This document shows, in pieces, positions 1 through 9,731 of a stretch of DNA of 64,000 nt. The translations under genes were made by a program, and so were the position numbers. This stretch comes from Rhodospirillales bacterium (GTDB lineage: Bacteria; Pseudomonadota; Alphaproteobacteria; Rhodospirillales; Rhodospirillaceae): assembly GCA_028281845.1 (NCBI GenBank), contig JANQJD010000008.1, positions 124,001 to 188,000 on the forward strand. Reading direction: 5' to 3'. Position 1 is the first letter of the stretch, and the number at the start of each line of letters is the position of its first letter. The notes under the pieces were generated by a model. The model saw only the letters and a list, made by a program, of their open reading frames with translations, made no database searches and was not told where the DNA came from.

Positions 1-1384
1 TGTTGGCATCGGCGGGATGGGCATGTCCGGGATCGCTGCAATCCTACACAATATGGGGTATGCGGTCCAGGGTTCAGACGTGGCGGATGGTCCAAACGTC
101 CAGCGTCTACGGTGGCTCGGCATTCCAGTCACTGTAGGGCATGCCGCAAGAAACTTGGGTGCAGCTACAGTAGTAGTGGTCTCAACTGCTATTGGGAGCG
201 ATAACCCCGAAGTCACTGCTGCCCGCCAGAGTCTGATTCCAGTTGTGCGACGATCTGAGGTGCTAGCCGAACTGATGCGGTTCAGGTACTCTATAGTAGT
301 GGCAGGAACTCATGGAAAAACAACTATTACGTCAATGATCGCCGCACTCTTAGATTCTGCAGGTCTTGATCCTACAGTTGTCAATGGTGGTATCATCAAC
401 GCCTATGAGACGAATGCCCGATTAGGGGGAGGAGACTGGATAGTAGTGGAGGCTGATGAATCCGATGGCACTTTCACTAAAGTGCCCGCTACTATTGCGG
501 TGGTCACGAGTATCGATCCTGAGCACCTTGATTTCTGGGGTGGTTTGGATCAGCTGCGTGAAGCTTTTTGTCTCTTTACCCAAAATGTTCCCTTTTACGG
601 GTTTGCCATTTTATGCCTTGATCATCCAGAGATTCAAACACTGATTGCCCGTGTGTCAGACCGTAGGATAATCACCTATGGCCTGACACAACAGGCTGAT
701 ATTCACGCGCGCAATGTTGTCCTGGATGCTCAAGGGGCAACATTCGATGTCGTATCTGAAAAAAGTGTTATAAAAAATACTACATTTAATATTAATATTC
801 CTACTTATGGTCTTCACAACGTACAGAATTCACTTGCTGCTATCGCAATAGCTGTCATTCTGGGGATTGAGAATCACATTATTGTTCGTGCTTTGGCTAG
901 ATTCAGGGGTGTCAAGCGTCGCTTTACCCGCATAGGGGTTGTGGATGGCGTAGAGGTCGTAGACGATTATAGCCATCATCCAATAGAAATTGCTGCTGCC
1001 CTGAGGGCGGCCCGCAGTGTTTGTAGGGGAAAGATATTGGCTGTAGTACAACCACATAGATATACTCGTCTTAGAGACCTATTTGGGTTATTTTGCACGT
1101 GTTTTGATGATGCCGATATTGTGATCGTGGCTGATGTCTACTCAGCCGGTGAGCCTGTGATTGATGGTATGCACCGCGATGCCTTAGTCGAAAGTCTGCG
1201 CGCTCATGGTCATAAGCATGTTCTTGCCCTACCACATGAGAAAGTCCTAGCGAGGGTGGTCCAGGCGCTGACGCAGCCAGGAGATTGGGTTGTCTGTCTT
1301 GGGGCTGGAAGTATCACGCAGTGGGCCCACGCCCTCCCAGGTGCACTAGAGAGCTTAGGAACAGCCGCAGGGGACGGAATGTGA
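1..1384 (+). CDS. murC: UDP-N-acetylmuramate--L-alanine ligase, 5' partial
   Basis: Cytoplasmic ATP-dependent ligase that adds L-Ala to UDP-MurNAc, the first step of the peptidoglycan stem peptide. The frame is open from base 2 (VGIGGMGMSG, the family's N-terminal Rossmann glycine motif), so only a few N-terminal residues lie outside the window. The Mur ligase P-loop GTHGKTT is encoded near 314-334, and the central EADESDGTF and HNVQNSLAAIA motifs are present. About 460 residues are visible, the normal MurC size. Its TGA overlaps the murB ATG by one base (ATGATG arrangement), which indicates translational coupling. Bases 758-812 form an AT-rich patch in a non-conserved segment. Confidence 0.97.
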   Translation, partial: VGIGGMGMSGIAAILHNMGYAVQGSDVADGPNVQRLRWLGIPVTVGHAARNLGAATVVVVSTAIGSDNPEVTAARQSLIPVVRRSEVLAELMRFRYSIVVAGTHGKTTITSMIAALLDSAGLDPTVVNGGIINAYETNARLGGGDWIVVEADESDGTFTKVPATIAVVTSIDPEHLDFWGGLDQLREAFCLFTQNVPFYGFAILCLDHPEIQTLIARVSDRRIITYGLTQQADIHARNVVLDAQGATFDVVSEKSVIKNTTFNINIPTYGLHNVQNSLAAIAIAVILGIENHIIVRALARFRGVKRRFTRIGVVDGVEVVDDYSHHPIEIAAALRAARSVCRGKILAVVQPHRYTRLRDLFGLFCTCFDDADIVIVADVYSAGEPVIDGMHRDALVESLRAHGHKHVLALPHEKVLARVVQALTQPGDWVVCLGAGSITQWAHALPGALESLGTAAGDGM

Positions 1385-2337
1385 TGAAAGAAAAGAGCAT
1401 CGTCTTAGCAGGACGGTCTCACGCCGCTACTCGTTTGATAGATTGCTTGCCTCCTGTACGTGGACGTTATACAGCACGGCATTCCCTAGCGCACACTACT
1501 TGGTTTCGTGTGGGCGGGAAGAGCGAAGTCACGTTCTGGCCAGAAGATGTCGAAGATCTCGCCTATTTCCTTGCTACTCGTCCCGTCTATGTGCCAGTGA
1601 TGGCGATCGGTGTTGGTTCTAATCTGTTGGTGCGCGACGGTGGCGTACCGGGAGTCATCATTAAGCTCGGGCGCAATTTTTCTGCAATTAATCTTGAAAA
1701 AGATAATTTTTTACACTGTGGCGCTGCTGCGCTGGACGGCAACGTCTCTGCCGTGGCAGCCATGGCTGGCGTGGGCGGTCTTGAATTCTTGTCTTTTATT
1801 CCCGGCACAATTGGCGGAGCGCTGCGTATGAACGCCGGTGCCTATGGGGCTGAGATTCGTGACGTTTTGGTAGAAACAGAAGCGATAGACGGGCGCGGCC
1901 AACGGCATCGTGTAGGACCGACGGCCTTTTCCTATCGCTATGCTGCTGTGAAGAGGGACTGGGTTTTCACATGGGCCGTCTTACAAGGCCGTCGCGAGAA
2001 TCCGTCTTCCATTGCGGTGCGCATGGCCACAATGCGTCGCCACCGTGAAGAGTCACAGCCACTGCAGGCCCGCACTTGTGGGTCTACCTTCAAGAATCCA
2101 AATGGCGTCAAAGCCTGGGAGCTGATCGACAATGCTGGCTGCCGCGGCTTGCAGATTGGTGGCGCTATGGTCTCAAGAGAGCACTGTAATTTTCTCATTA
2201 ATACAGGCGGGGCAACGGCTGCAGACATCGAAGCATTAGGTGAGAATGTACGTCGTCGTGTGTGGAAAACCAGTGGTGTGCTCCTAGAGTGGGAGATTTG
2301 CAGAATTGGTCTTCCAGTGAGGGAAAAAGAATCATGA
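1384..2337 (+). CDS. murB: UDP-N-acetylenolpyruvoylglucosamine reductase
   Basis: FAD- and NADPH-dependent reductase that completes UDP-MurNAc synthesis in the cytoplasm. The 317-residue product shows the FAD-binding GVGSNLLVRDGG motif, the FSYRYA segment, GSTFKNP and the C-terminal LEWEI typical of type I MurB. A longer frame opens upstream inside murC, but the ATG at 1384 overlaps the murC stop and gives the expected N-terminus, so I chose it. The 3' end overlaps ddl by four bases (ATGA). It is part of the dcw cluster. Confidence 0.96.
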   Translation: MKEKSIVLAGRSHAATRLIDCLPPVRGRYTARHSLAHTTWFRVGGKSEVTFWPEDVEDLAYFLATRPVYVPVMAIGVGSNLLVRDGGVPGVIIKLGRNFSAINLEKDNFLHCGAAALDGNVSAVAAMAGVGGLEFLSFIPGTIGGALRMNAGAYGAEIRDVLVETEAIDGRGQRHRVGPTAFSYRYAAVKRDWVFTWAVLQGRRENPSSIAVRMATMRRHREESQPLQARTCGSTFKNPNGVKAWELIDNAGCRGLQIGGAMVSREHCNFLINTGGATAADIEALGENVRRRVWKTSGVLLEWEICRIGLPVREKES

Positions 2338-3248
2338 TCAGACGTGTTCTGGTCCTGATGGGTGGCTGGTCGGCAGAACGCGCCGTGTCTCTGGTGGGGG
2401 GCAGCGCTGTGACAGCGGCTTTAAAAAGTCTTGGTTATGAGGTCTCTGCTGTTGACGTGCAAGAGCGCAATGTAGCTGCGCTCTTAGGAGTGTTTTGCCC
2501 ACGGCCAGATGTCGTGTTTAACGCTCTGCATGGCCGCTTCGGCGAAGACGGCTGCGTGCAGGGAGTTCTGAACCTTCTCGGTATTCCCTATACGCACTCT
2601 GGCGTACTAGCTTCAGCGCTCTCTATGAACAAGGGCATGGCGCGGCGGCTTTTTGCGCAGGCTGGTATTCCTGTTGCCATGGGGATGGTTGTGCGCAGAG
2701 CAGAGCTGCTTGCTGATGATCCTCTCCCGCGGCCTTACGTTATCAAACCACTGAACGAAGGCTCATCACGCGCAGTGCGAATCATACGCTATGAGGATGG
2801 AGAATCGCCGCTGGCCAACAGAGAGTGGCTTTATGGGGAAAAGGTACTCGTCGAGCGATTCATTCCAGGTCGTGAGTTGACGATTACCATTATGGGCGAG
2901 GAGCCGCTTGCTGTGACTGAGATCGTCCCTGACCATCTCTTCTATGATTATGACGCTAAGTACACAGCCAGTGGTTCGCGACATATTCTGCCGGCGCCCT
3001 TATCCCCTGCAGTGACAGACGAAGCACTACGGCTCGCTCTTTTAGCCCATAAGACTCTTGGATGCCGTGGGGTGTCACGGGCAGATTTTCGTTTTGACGG
3101 AGAACGCCTTGTCATTCTTGAAATTAACACGCAGCCGGGGATGACGCCCACTTCTCTAGTGCCTGAACAGGCGGCCTATGTTGGCATGAATTTTTCCGCT
3201 CTGGTGCAGTGGATGGTGGAGAATGCCGCATGCGATATGGATATGTAA
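2334..3248 (+). CDS. ddl: D-alanine--D-alanine ligase
   Basis: ATP-grasp ligase that makes D-Ala-D-Ala for the muramyl pentapeptide. The 304-residue product has the N-terminal GGWSAERAVSL motif, the substrate-binding HGRFGEDG segment, KPLNEGSS of the ATP-grasp fold and the C-terminal EINTQPGMT metal/phosphate motif. The start at 2334 overlaps the murB TGA (ATGA). ftsQ begins 19 bases before its stop, so the two genes overlap out of frame, as is common in alphaproteobacterial dcw clusters. Confidence 0.96.
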   Translation: MIRRVLVLMGGWSAERAVSLVGGSAVTAALKSLGYEVSAVDVQERNVAALLGVFCPRPDVVFNALHGRFGEDGCVQGVLNLLGIPYTHSGVLASALSMNKGMARRLFAQAGIPVAMGMVVRRAELLADDPLPRPYVIKPLNEGSSRAVRIIRYEDGESPLANREWLYGEKVLVERFIPGRELTITIMGEEPLAVTEIVPDHLFYDYDAKYTASGSRHILPAPLSPAVTDEALRLALLAHKTLGCRGVSRADFRFDGERLVILEINTQPGMTPTSLVPEQAAYVGMNFSALVQWMVENAACDMDM

Positions 3249-4099
3249 GGGTTCTTGCCCGTGTGGCATGCACAGTCAGAGCAGCAAGGGCACAATCCAG
3301 TTGTGTTGCCTTGTTCTGGACGAGAGTCAACACGGTCTGGCGCTGGCGTGTGCTGATGCGTAGTGTCAGTCTTGTGTTTTTTGCTATTATTGCAAGTGGT
3401 ACTATGTGGTTCTGGACCGAAGAGACGAGACGGCTGACTACTCGTCTGCAAACGGCCATTTTGCTTCTTTCTGTGAAAATGGGTTTCTATCTCAATCACA
3501 TTGAAATTATAGATTGTGTATACACGCCGTTAGAGCATATTTGGGCCGCTCTCTATATAAGGCGTGGTGATAGTATTTTTGCTCTTAATACGAATTTCTC
3601 TAAGCAAAGACTAGAGGCTCTCCCGTGGGTCAAGTCAGCCATAGTAGAGCGGCGCTTGCCTGATATGTTACGCCTGACATTAGTAGAGCGGCAAGGTGCA
3701 GTCTTATGGGAACAGAATGGACAGCATGTTCTGCTTGATACGGAAGGGGCTGTCATCGTCGATGATGTGACACCGTTCCGCAATCTTCTTGTAGTGAGCG
3801 GCGAAAAGGCACCCAGTCACCTAGGCGGGTTACTCTTATTAATATATGATAAGAAGAATATTGAATTACCTATACGATCAGCTCAGTTCGTGTCAGGACG
3901 TCGCTGGAATTTACAGCTACGTGCGCGGAAGCACGATACCAACGTACTTTTACTTTTACCAGAGGAAAATCCCGCAGAAGCACTCCAGCGTTTGTCTCTG
4001 TTAAACAAAGAGCATGGGATCTTGCGATACAATCTCGAGATAGTTGATCTCCGTACAGATGATCGCCTTGTCATGCGGCCCTATAGATTACATGAATAG
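3230..4099 (+). CDS. ftsQ: Cell division protein FtsQ
   Basis: Bitopic inner-membrane protein of the divisome that links early and late division proteins. The 289-residue product has a basic N-terminal cytoplasmic tail, one membrane segment (VSLVFFAIIASGTMWFW), then a POTRA-like domain (about residues 80-160, with LPWVKSAIVERRLPD and LTLVERQGAVLW) and a beta domain. An in-frame ATG 21 bases upstream is possible. The extracytoplasmic part diverges more than its neighbours, as usual for FtsQ. Bases 3835-3875 are AT-rich. Confidence 0.9.
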   Translation: MRYGYVRVLARVACTVRAARAQSSCVALFWTRVNTVWRWRVLMRSVSLVFFAIIASGTMWFWTEETRRLTTRLQTAILLLSVKMGFYLNHIEIIDCVYTPLEHIWAALYIRRGDSIFALNTNFSKQRLEALPWVKSAIVERRLPDMLRLTLVERQGAVLWEQNGQHVLLDTEGAVIVDDVTPFRNLLVVSGEKAPSHLGGLLLLIYDKKNIELPIRSAQFVSGRRWNLQLRARKHDTNVLLLLPEENPAEALQRLSLLNKEHGILRYNLEIVDLRTDDRLVMRPYRLHE

Positions 4100-4199
4100 A
4101 GTGAAGAAAAATATTTTTCCCACACTGCTAAGAAATCAACACCAGTCTCAAAAACACTCTGGATGTAAGCCAGGAGATCGTCAAAAGGGATAAGGGAAC

Positions 4200-5447
4200 G
4201 TGCTACCAAAAATGGGGTTGCGTACCACTTGGATCTCTGCCCTTGACATAGGTACGACCAAGATATGCTGCTTCATCGCCAGGAGTGAGAAGAATAGACT
4301 GAATGTGGTCGGTATTGGTCACGGTCGTTCCTTAGGTGTACGTAACGGCGTTGTCATCAGCATGGAGGAGGTGGAATCATCCATTCGCGCTGCCGTCGCC
4401 TCTGCTGAGCAGATGGCTCGTAGGCGCATTGACCAAGTACTGGTAAACATTTCGTGCGGCCAGCTGCATTCCTCTAAGATTGAAATTTGTGTCTCACTCG
4501 ATGGTCGTCCCATCAGTGATGACGACGTGAAGCGGATCATCACTGATGCGTGTCACAAGGAGATCCCTCATGATCGGGACCTCATTCACTGCATTGCTAT
4601 TGGCTATTCTATTGACGGTACCAACGGCATTCGCGATCCACGCGGTATGTTTGGTAGCAGGTTAGGGGTGAACCTGCACACGGTCACTGCGCGGGCGGGG
4701 ATTGTGCGTAACCTGCGTGCCGTAGTAGAGCGCTGCCACTTGGAGGTCGAGGCCCTAGTCGTCTCGCCCTATGCTTCTGCTCTCGCGTGTTTAGCGGATG
4801 ACGAAAGGGAAGCTGGTGTCACTGTCATTGATATGGGTGGTGGCACTAGCACAGTTGCTCTTTTTAAGAGTGGTCAGGCCATTCACATGGCCTGTTTGCC
4901 AATTGGCGGAATGCACGTAACAAGTGATATTTCTCATGGATTGTCCACACCTGTAACTCAGGCCGAGCGCTTGAAGACTCTTTACGGCAGCGCCGTGCCA
5001 TTGCCGTCTGACGCCCATGGGATTCTGCATGTGCCACTCACAGGAATCAAAGAAGAATCTGCTCCGGTCCCGCGTTCGATGCTCGTGCAGATCATCCGGC
5101 CTCGTATAGAGGAAACCTTTGAGCTTGTGCGCAGTCATTTGGCAGCGAATAGCTTGACTCACAATGCCGGGCACCTCGTTGTCTTGACAGGAGGGGCATC
5201 ACAATTAAAAGGTGTATTAGAGTCTGCATCGCTTATTCTCAATAAAAGGACCCGTCTAGGGCACCCGGTAGGAATCCGGGGCGTGGCCGAAACAATGAGA
5301 GGGCCAGAATTCTCTACTTGTACTGGCATGTTAAAATATGCAGCACATGTTAAAATAGATAGTCTGGCCAGAACGCCGCCGCTGAGCGGCAGCAGCCTGA
5401 TGAGTCGCTTGGAACGGATTGGGAAACGGTTCTTGGCGCATTGCTAG
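4200..5447 (+). CDS. ftsA: Cell division protein FtsA
   Basis: Actin-like ATPase that tethers FtsZ filaments to the inner membrane. The 415-residue product shows the phosphate-1 motif SALDIGTTKICCFIA, phosphate-2 VIDMGGGTSTVALF, the adenosine motif VVLTGGASQLKGV and a C-terminal amphipathic end (MSRLERIGKRFL) able to bind membrane. The start is uncertain: GTG at 4200 follows an AAGGGATAAGGGA stretch, while ATG at 4212 is four codons downstream. A 100-base gap separates it from ftsQ. Confidence 0.96.
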   Translation: MLPKMGLRTTWISALDIGTTKICCFIARSEKNRLNVVGIGHGRSLGVRNGVVISMEEVESSIRAAVASAEQMARRRIDQVLVNISCGQLHSSKIEICVSLDGRPISDDDVKRIITDACHKEIPHDRDLIHCIAIGYSIDGTNGIRDPRGMFGSRLGVNLHTVTARAGIVRNLRAVVERCHLEVEALVVSPYASALACLADDEREAGVTVIDMGGGTSTVALFKSGQAIHMACLPIGGMHVTSDISHGLSTPVTQAERLKTLYGSAVPLPSDAHGILHVPLTGIKEESAPVPRSMLVQIIRPRIEETFELVRSHLAANSLTHNAGHLVVLTGGASQLKGVLESASLILNKRTRLGHPVGIRGVAETMRGPEFSTCTGMLKYAAHVKIDSLARTPPLSGSSLMSRLERIGKRFLAHC

Positions 5448-5538
5448 TACCTGTGTACCTGTCTCGGTCATCCGGCCAAATGCAATATGATAAGCTCGGA
5501 CACAGAGGCCCCACGAAGATAAAAAACCGGAGGGACGC

Positions 5539-7260
5539 ATGGGCATAAATTTAAGCGTACCGCGCGGGGACGCGGATCGCCGCCAGCTAAAGCCGCGTAT
5601 TACAGTTGTCGGCATTGGTGGAGCCGGCAGCAATGCGGTCAATAACATGATTGCTAAAAATCTGGAAGGGGTGGACTTCATCGTTGCCAATACGGATGCT
5701 CAATCGTTGTCTCAGTCATGCACAGACCGTCGCATCCAGCTTGGTGTTCATACGACCGAAGGTCTTGGGGCTGGTGCCAGGCCAGAGGTTGGACGGGCGG
5801 CCGCAGAGGAGGCGTTAGAAGACATCCAGAGGGAACTTTCTGGCTGTCATATGGCGTTCCTGACCGCCGGCATGGGCGGTGGCACAGGGACAGGTGCAGG
5901 ACCGGTGGTGGCTAGGGCTGCGCGGGAAATGGGTATCCTGACTGTCGGAGTCGTCACAAAGCCGTTCCACTTTGAGGGCATCCACCGCATGCGTCTGGCT
6001 GAGGTCGGTATGGATGAATTAGCACGTTACGTGGACACTCTGATCATCATCCCCAATCAGAACCTCTTTCGAGTAGCCAACGAACGCACTACTTTTGCCC
6101 AGGCCTTTCACATGGCAGACGATGTCCTATACGCAGGCGTACGTGGGGTGACAGATCTGATCATGATGCCTGGCCTGATAAACCTCGATTTTGCAGATAT
6201 TCGTACAGTCATGAGCGAAATGGGGAAGGCTATGATGGGCACTGGCGAGTCTGAGGGGGACAAGAGAGCCCTTGAGGCCGCAGAATCGGCTATCTCGAAT
6301 CCGTTGCTCGATGACATGTCGATGAAGGGGGCCCGTGGTGTGCTCATTAACATTACCGGTGGTCCTGACATGACTCTTTACGAGGTAGATGAGGCGGCCA
6401 ATCGTGTTCGTGACGAAGTTGATCCTGACGCGAATATCATTTTTGGTTCTACATTTGACGAGCAACTTAATGGTAAAATACGTGTATCAGTAGTAGCAAC
6501 TGGCATTGACTCTGAGGCAAGCATACAGTCTCGTCGACTTGACACGGTTGTTGTTCGTGAAGAATCGCGATCCTCTCCTATGCCATACACTGTTCGTGGA
6601 ATGCCAGAACCTCTTCACACAGCTGCCGCAGCCGCAAACGTCACGACATCGCTGAGAGCTGAATCAACAGAAGAAGAGCATCTGCGGCCGTGGCCGTATA
6701 AGAACGCTTTACACACAGAAACAGCTCTCGTGCCGACCATAGGCGAAAGTCCAATATCCGGACCAGAAGCAGCGGAAAAAAGGCATGGGTTAGAACGCGT
6801 TGCCGCTCTGACGACAGAGCGACAACAGGCATCCAGCCGGTTTGAGGCGTTTATTCCAGCCCCGGCCATGGAGCCGCAGGATATCGGCAGAAATCGCCAA
6901 GCCGCGAAAAGCCAGGAGACTACTCCGGGGGACTCTGCAGCAGAAGAGGTGCAGCGGACAGAGGTGCAGCGAACGGCGTTGCGCCCACATGATTCAGCAG
7001 TGCAGCAGGCCAAGACAGAAGAATCATCGCTCCCAATGAGGCCAACTCCTACAGAGCGTCCGCGAGTGCGCCGTCCGCAGACACTACTTGAAAAGGTCGT
7101 AGGGATCGGTAGAATACGGCGCACGACAGAACCCCCTGAAAATACTGTTCCACAATATCAATCTCCATACACTTGGAAGGTAAAGTCTGGGGATCAGCCT
7201 ACGAGTACAGTAGAGGAGAATCTGGATATTCCGGCGTTCCTGCGACGACAGGCCAATTAA
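5539..7260 (+). CDS. ftsZ: Cell division protein FtsZ
   Basis: Tubulin-like GTPase that forms the Z ring. The 573-residue product has [13 protein letters not shown] near residue 30, the tubulin signature [10 protein letters not shown] near residue 115, and T7-loop region motifs ([15 protein letters not shown]). The GTPase core ends near residue 330. It is followed by a long, variable, proline- and glutamate-rich linker and the conserved C-terminal peptide DIPAFLRRQ that binds FtsA. CCGGAGGG at 5528-5535 is a good ribosome site for ATG 5539. The linker holds an in-frame 15-base duplication giving EVQRT twice. Confidence 0.98.
   Translation: MGINLSVPRGDADRRQLKPRITVVGIGGAGSNAVNNMIAKNLEGVDFIVANTDAQSLSQSCTDRRIQLGVHTTEGLGAGARPEVGRAAAEEALEDIQRELSGCHMAFLTAGMGGGTGTGAGPVVARAAREMGILTVGVVTKPFHFEGIHRMRLAEVGMDELARYVDTLIIIPNQNLFRVANERTTFAQAFHMADDVLYAGVRGVTDLIMMPGLINLDFADIRTVMSEMGKAMMGTGESEGDKRALEAAESAISNPLLDDMSMKGARGVLINITGGPDMTLYEVDEAANRVRDEVDPDANIIFGSTFDEQLNGKIRVSVVATGIDSEASIQSRRLDTVVVREESRSSPMPYTVRGMPEPLHTAAAAANVTTSLRAESTEEEHLRPWPYKNALHTETALVPTIGESPISGPEAAEKRHGLERVAALTTERQQASSRFEAFIPAPAMEPQDIGRNRQAAKSQETTPGDSAAEEVQRTEVQRTALRPHDSAVQQAKTEESSLPMRPTPTERPRVRRPQTLLEKVVGIGRIRRTTEPPENTVPQYQSPYTWKVKSGDQPTSTVEENLDIPAFLRRQAN
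6945..6974 (+). repeat. 15-base tandem duplication in the ftsZ linker
   Basis: Two copies of AGAGGTGCAGCG(G/A)AC lie head to tail with one mismatch. The duplication is in frame and encodes [10 protein letters not shown] in the disordered linker, so it should be tolerated. Confidence 0.9.
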
Positions 7261-7308
7261 AAGCGAGTCAAAAAAAGTTGTGCTGCACGCTTTTAGAGTG
7301 TTTTTTTT
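7259..7308 (+). terminator. Possible intrinsic terminator after ftsZ
   Basis: AAAAGCG at 7259-7265 can pair with CGCTTTT at 7288-7294. A small inner GTGC-T-GCAC hairpin can form at 7280-7288, and a run of eight T follows at 7301-7308. The outer loop is long, so strength is uncertain. It would separate the fts genes from lpxC. Confidence 0.4.
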
Positions 7309-7433
7309 GTTCTCGTTTTGTTTCTAGAAACAATTAAGAGAGAGGCGTTCCCGTTCAGAGATGTGTTCCCGTTCTGGTCCCATGGGACCCATTGTGGGCT
7401 TGCTAAACGTATGTCGTGCTGAAGGGTTATGAG

Positions 7434-8414
7434 ATGGACGGCAAGGGGACACGCCAAAAGAAGGCTTATCAGAGTGGATGGGTACAGCAGCGAACGCTCA
7501 AAAGCTCTATCAGTTGTACAGGAATCGGGCTGCACTGTGGACAGCGTGTCAGCATGACACTCCATCCTGCTGAACCAAACAGTGGCATCATTTTTAGACG
7601 CAGCGATGTTGTAGCAAAAGGTGCTCTCATTCCGGCCCTGTGGTCGCATGTAGTGGATACCCGCTTGTGTACTGTGATTGGCAATGAAGATCGTGTCGTG
7701 GTGGGGACTGTTGAACATTTGCTTGCCGCTTTCTCTGGCGTTGGGGTTGACAATGTCGTTGTTGAGATAGATGGTTCGGAAGTGCCGATTATGGACGGAA
7801 GTGCGGCACCATTTGTATGCCTGATAGAAGGCGCTGGTCTTTGTGAGCAAGATGCCCGCCGTCGAATCATCCGTTTGCGCCGGAAGGTGCAGGTGCAGGA
7901 TGGCGAGCGCGTAGCGGTGCTCTACCCAACAGTCCATGGTTTCTCCGTTAGCTGTGAAATTCTTTTTCCTTCACTTGCTGTCGCAAGACAGTCTTCCGTT
8001 GTGAGGATGACACCGCACGCTTTTTGTTTAGAAATCAGCCGTGCGAGGACATTCGGGTTTCTGGAAGAGGTCATGCAATTACGGGCAAGTGGCTTGGCCC
8101 GGGGCGGTTCACTGGAAAATGCCATTGTTATCAGTGGCGATAAGGTTCTCAACAAAGAAGGACTGCGCTTTGATGACGAATGCGTCCGCCATAAAATCCT
8201 TGACGCTATTGGCGACCTGTACCTTGCCGGGCGTCCCTTAAACGGTCGTTTCCACGGTTATTGTTCTGGGCACGCCTTGAATAATAAATTGCTGCGTGCT
8301 CTTTTATCAGATCATGGTGCATGGAGAGAGGAGGACATGACGCCGGCTGATTTAACGCTCTCCCGTCGTTTACAAGACGGACGGAGTCCTGCTGCAGCAT
8401 CCGTTAGTATTTGA
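7434..8414 (+). CDS. lpxC: UDP-3-O-acyl-N-acetylglucosamine deacetylase
   Basis: Zinc enzyme for the committed step of lipid A synthesis. The 326-residue product carries the zinc/active-site motifs: GTVEHLLAAF (His95), RHKILDAIGDLYLAG and GHALNNKLLRALL. ATG 7434 follows GAAGGG at 7421-7426. A GTG 18 bases upstream is in frame but has a worse ribosome site. It is the last dcw gene. The bamD-recN genes that often follow it in relatives are absent, and a convergent maf gene is next. Its presence indicates that the cell makes lipopolysaccharide. Confidence 0.97.
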   Translation: MDGKGTRQKKAYQSGWVQQRTLKSSISCTGIGLHCGQRVSMTLHPAEPNSGIIFRRSDVVAKGALIPALWSHVVDTRLCTVIGNEDRVVVGTVEHLLAAFSGVGVDNVVVEIDGSEVPIMDGSAAPFVCLIEGAGLCEQDARRRIIRLRRKVQVQDGERVAVLYPTVHGFSVSCEILFPSLAVARQSSVVRMTPHAFCLEISRARTFGFLEEVMQLRASGLARGGSLENAIVISGDKVLNKEGLRFDDECVRHKILDAIGDLYLAGRPLNGRFHGYCSGHALNNKLLRALLSDHGAWREEDMTPADLTLSRRLQDGRSPAAASVSI

Positions 8415-8539
8415 GTTGGAGTTTTTTGAAGCGCTGGCACTACACTACACGCTCGCTCTCTCGCATATCAAACGGACAATAGCGCACGCGCGGAAAATTG
8501 CTCCTTCGTGATCTGCTGGCCAAACGGCTTTCATGGCGA

Positions 8540-9112
8540 TCAGTCCCATAGACCAGCCCCTTTGAGGAGATTAGTCGTTTCGTAAAGCGGCAGGCCTAGC
8601 ACATTAGAATAGGAACCTGTGATAAAACGCACAAATGTGGCAGCGACGCCTTGAATAGCATAGCCACCAACCTGATCGCGCCACTCGCCCGCGACGAGAT
8701 AAGCGCGACGCTCATGGTCGTCGAGTCGTTTGAAGGCCACGATTGTAGAAACCACGCGCACGCTGCATTGGCCGTTCGGCGCGCGTAAGCATATTCCCCC
8801 ATAAACACGATGACGGCGGCCAGAAAGGAGGTTGAGGTATCGCCTCGCATCGTCGAGAGTTGCCGCCTTGGATAAAAGGCGACGGCCGCAAGCAACCACC
8901 GTATGCACTGCCAAGACATGGAGGCCAATGTGCTGTGCTGCCACAACCGCAGCTCTCTCTCGAGCAAGACGCGCCACACACGATGCCGGCTGTTCCTGCC
9001 GTTGTGTTTTTTTTTCGAGAGTCTCAGCCTGGACAGACGCCAGAGGAAGGACAGCGATCTGGCGCAGCAATAATGCCAGCTTGCCTGGCGAATCAGAGGC
9101 GAGAACAAACAT
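8540..9112 (-). CDS. maf: Maf/YhdE-like nucleotide pyrophosphatase, active site altered
   Basis: Maf family members hydrolyse non-canonical or excess nucleoside triphosphates. About 190 residues, normal length. Conserved parts are present: VARLARERA, the YAIQG segment and GSYSNVLGLPL. Two key motifs deviate from the family: the N-terminal LASxSPRR motif reads LASDSPGKL, and the catalytic Asp of ADTVV is His (LAVHTVV, residue 70, codon CAT). I chose ATG 9112 because GCGAGG lies just upstream and the N-terminus then matches the family. GTG at 9142 is the alternative. It lies 66 bases downstream of infA on the same strand, a pairing common in alphaproteobacteria. Confidence 0.85.
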   Translation of the reverse strand: MFVLASDSPGKLALLLRQIAVLPLASVQAETLEKKTQRQEQPASCVARLARERAAVVAAQHIGLHVLAVHTVVACGRRLLSKAATLDDARRYLNLLSGRRHRVYGGICLRAPNGQCSVRVVSTIVAFKRLDDHERRAYLVAGEWRDQVGGYAIQGVAATFVRFITGSYSNVLGLPLYETTNLLKGAGLWD

Positions 9113-9178
9113 TAACTGCCTCGCCACACCGGCCTCTGCCACTGCCAGGCGCTTTTCCGTGTGGAAACGGACATGCGG

Positions 9179-9397
9179 CTATTTGAAGCGAAATGTGATG
9201 CGGCCCTTCGTCAGGTCGTAGGGCGTCATCTCAACATTCACGCGATCTCCAGCTAGGACCCTGATTCTATTCTTCCGCATCTTTCCAGACGTGTGCGCGA
9301 GAATTTCATGCTCATTGTCCAGTTTGACTCGAAACATCGCATTCGGTAGCAGCTCAACCACGGTACCAGAAAATTCAAGCACGTCTTCCTTTGCCAT
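9179..9397 (-). CDS. infA: Translation initiation factor IF-1
   Basis: 72-residue S1/OB-fold protein that occupies the ribosomal A site during initiation. The whole sequence matches the family: [20 protein letters not shown] at the start, then the [17 protein letters not shown] segment and the final GRITFRFK. It is followed by maf on the same strand, a common alphaproteobacterial order. Confidence 0.98.
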   Translation of the reverse strand: MAKEDVLEFSGTVVELLPNAMFRVKLDNEHEILAHTSGKMRKNRIRVLAGDRVNVEMTPYDLTKGRITFRFK

Positions 9398-9731
9398 ACG
9401 TTCCTTAACCTCGTTTTATCTCTCAGCAGAGAGTACAAATCTGCCACACTGCCAAAAGAATTACCCGCAAAAAAGATTTTAGTGAGATTACTCACGCTCA
9501 GGGTCAAGCATTTTTCCACGCCACTCGCCCCTATCAGGTATTTGCATATCAACTCTATGTATAGGCGGCGGAAAAGGTCATGGCCAACAGGTGTCAGGCT
9601 TGTGGGTTCAGTGGAACCTGTGGTATTTATTCGTTGCCGTTGCCGTTCGGGCGCTACACAATAACTCTTATGAGAACTCTTATGAGAGCATATTATTACA
9701 CACACGAGATTTATGCAAAAGACGTCACTGA
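9398..9731. other. Gene-free gap between infA and hisZ
   Basis: 334 bases between divergent infA and hisZ. I see no convincing open frame, tRNA or known RNA. It holds a small inverted repeat (GGTTCAGTGGAACC near 9604) and a 12-base tandem duplication at 9663-9686. Promoters for both neighbours should lie here, but none is clear. Confidence 0.6.
9663..9686. repeat. 12-base perfect tandem duplication
   Basis: AACTCTTATGAG occurs twice without a spacer, about 45 bases upstream of hisZ. Confidence 0.95.

Noticed and set aside
6615..7937. Minus-strand frames of 130-214 residues opposite ftsZ and lpxC
   Set aside because: They mirror real genes, show no conserved motifs and have no ribosome sites.
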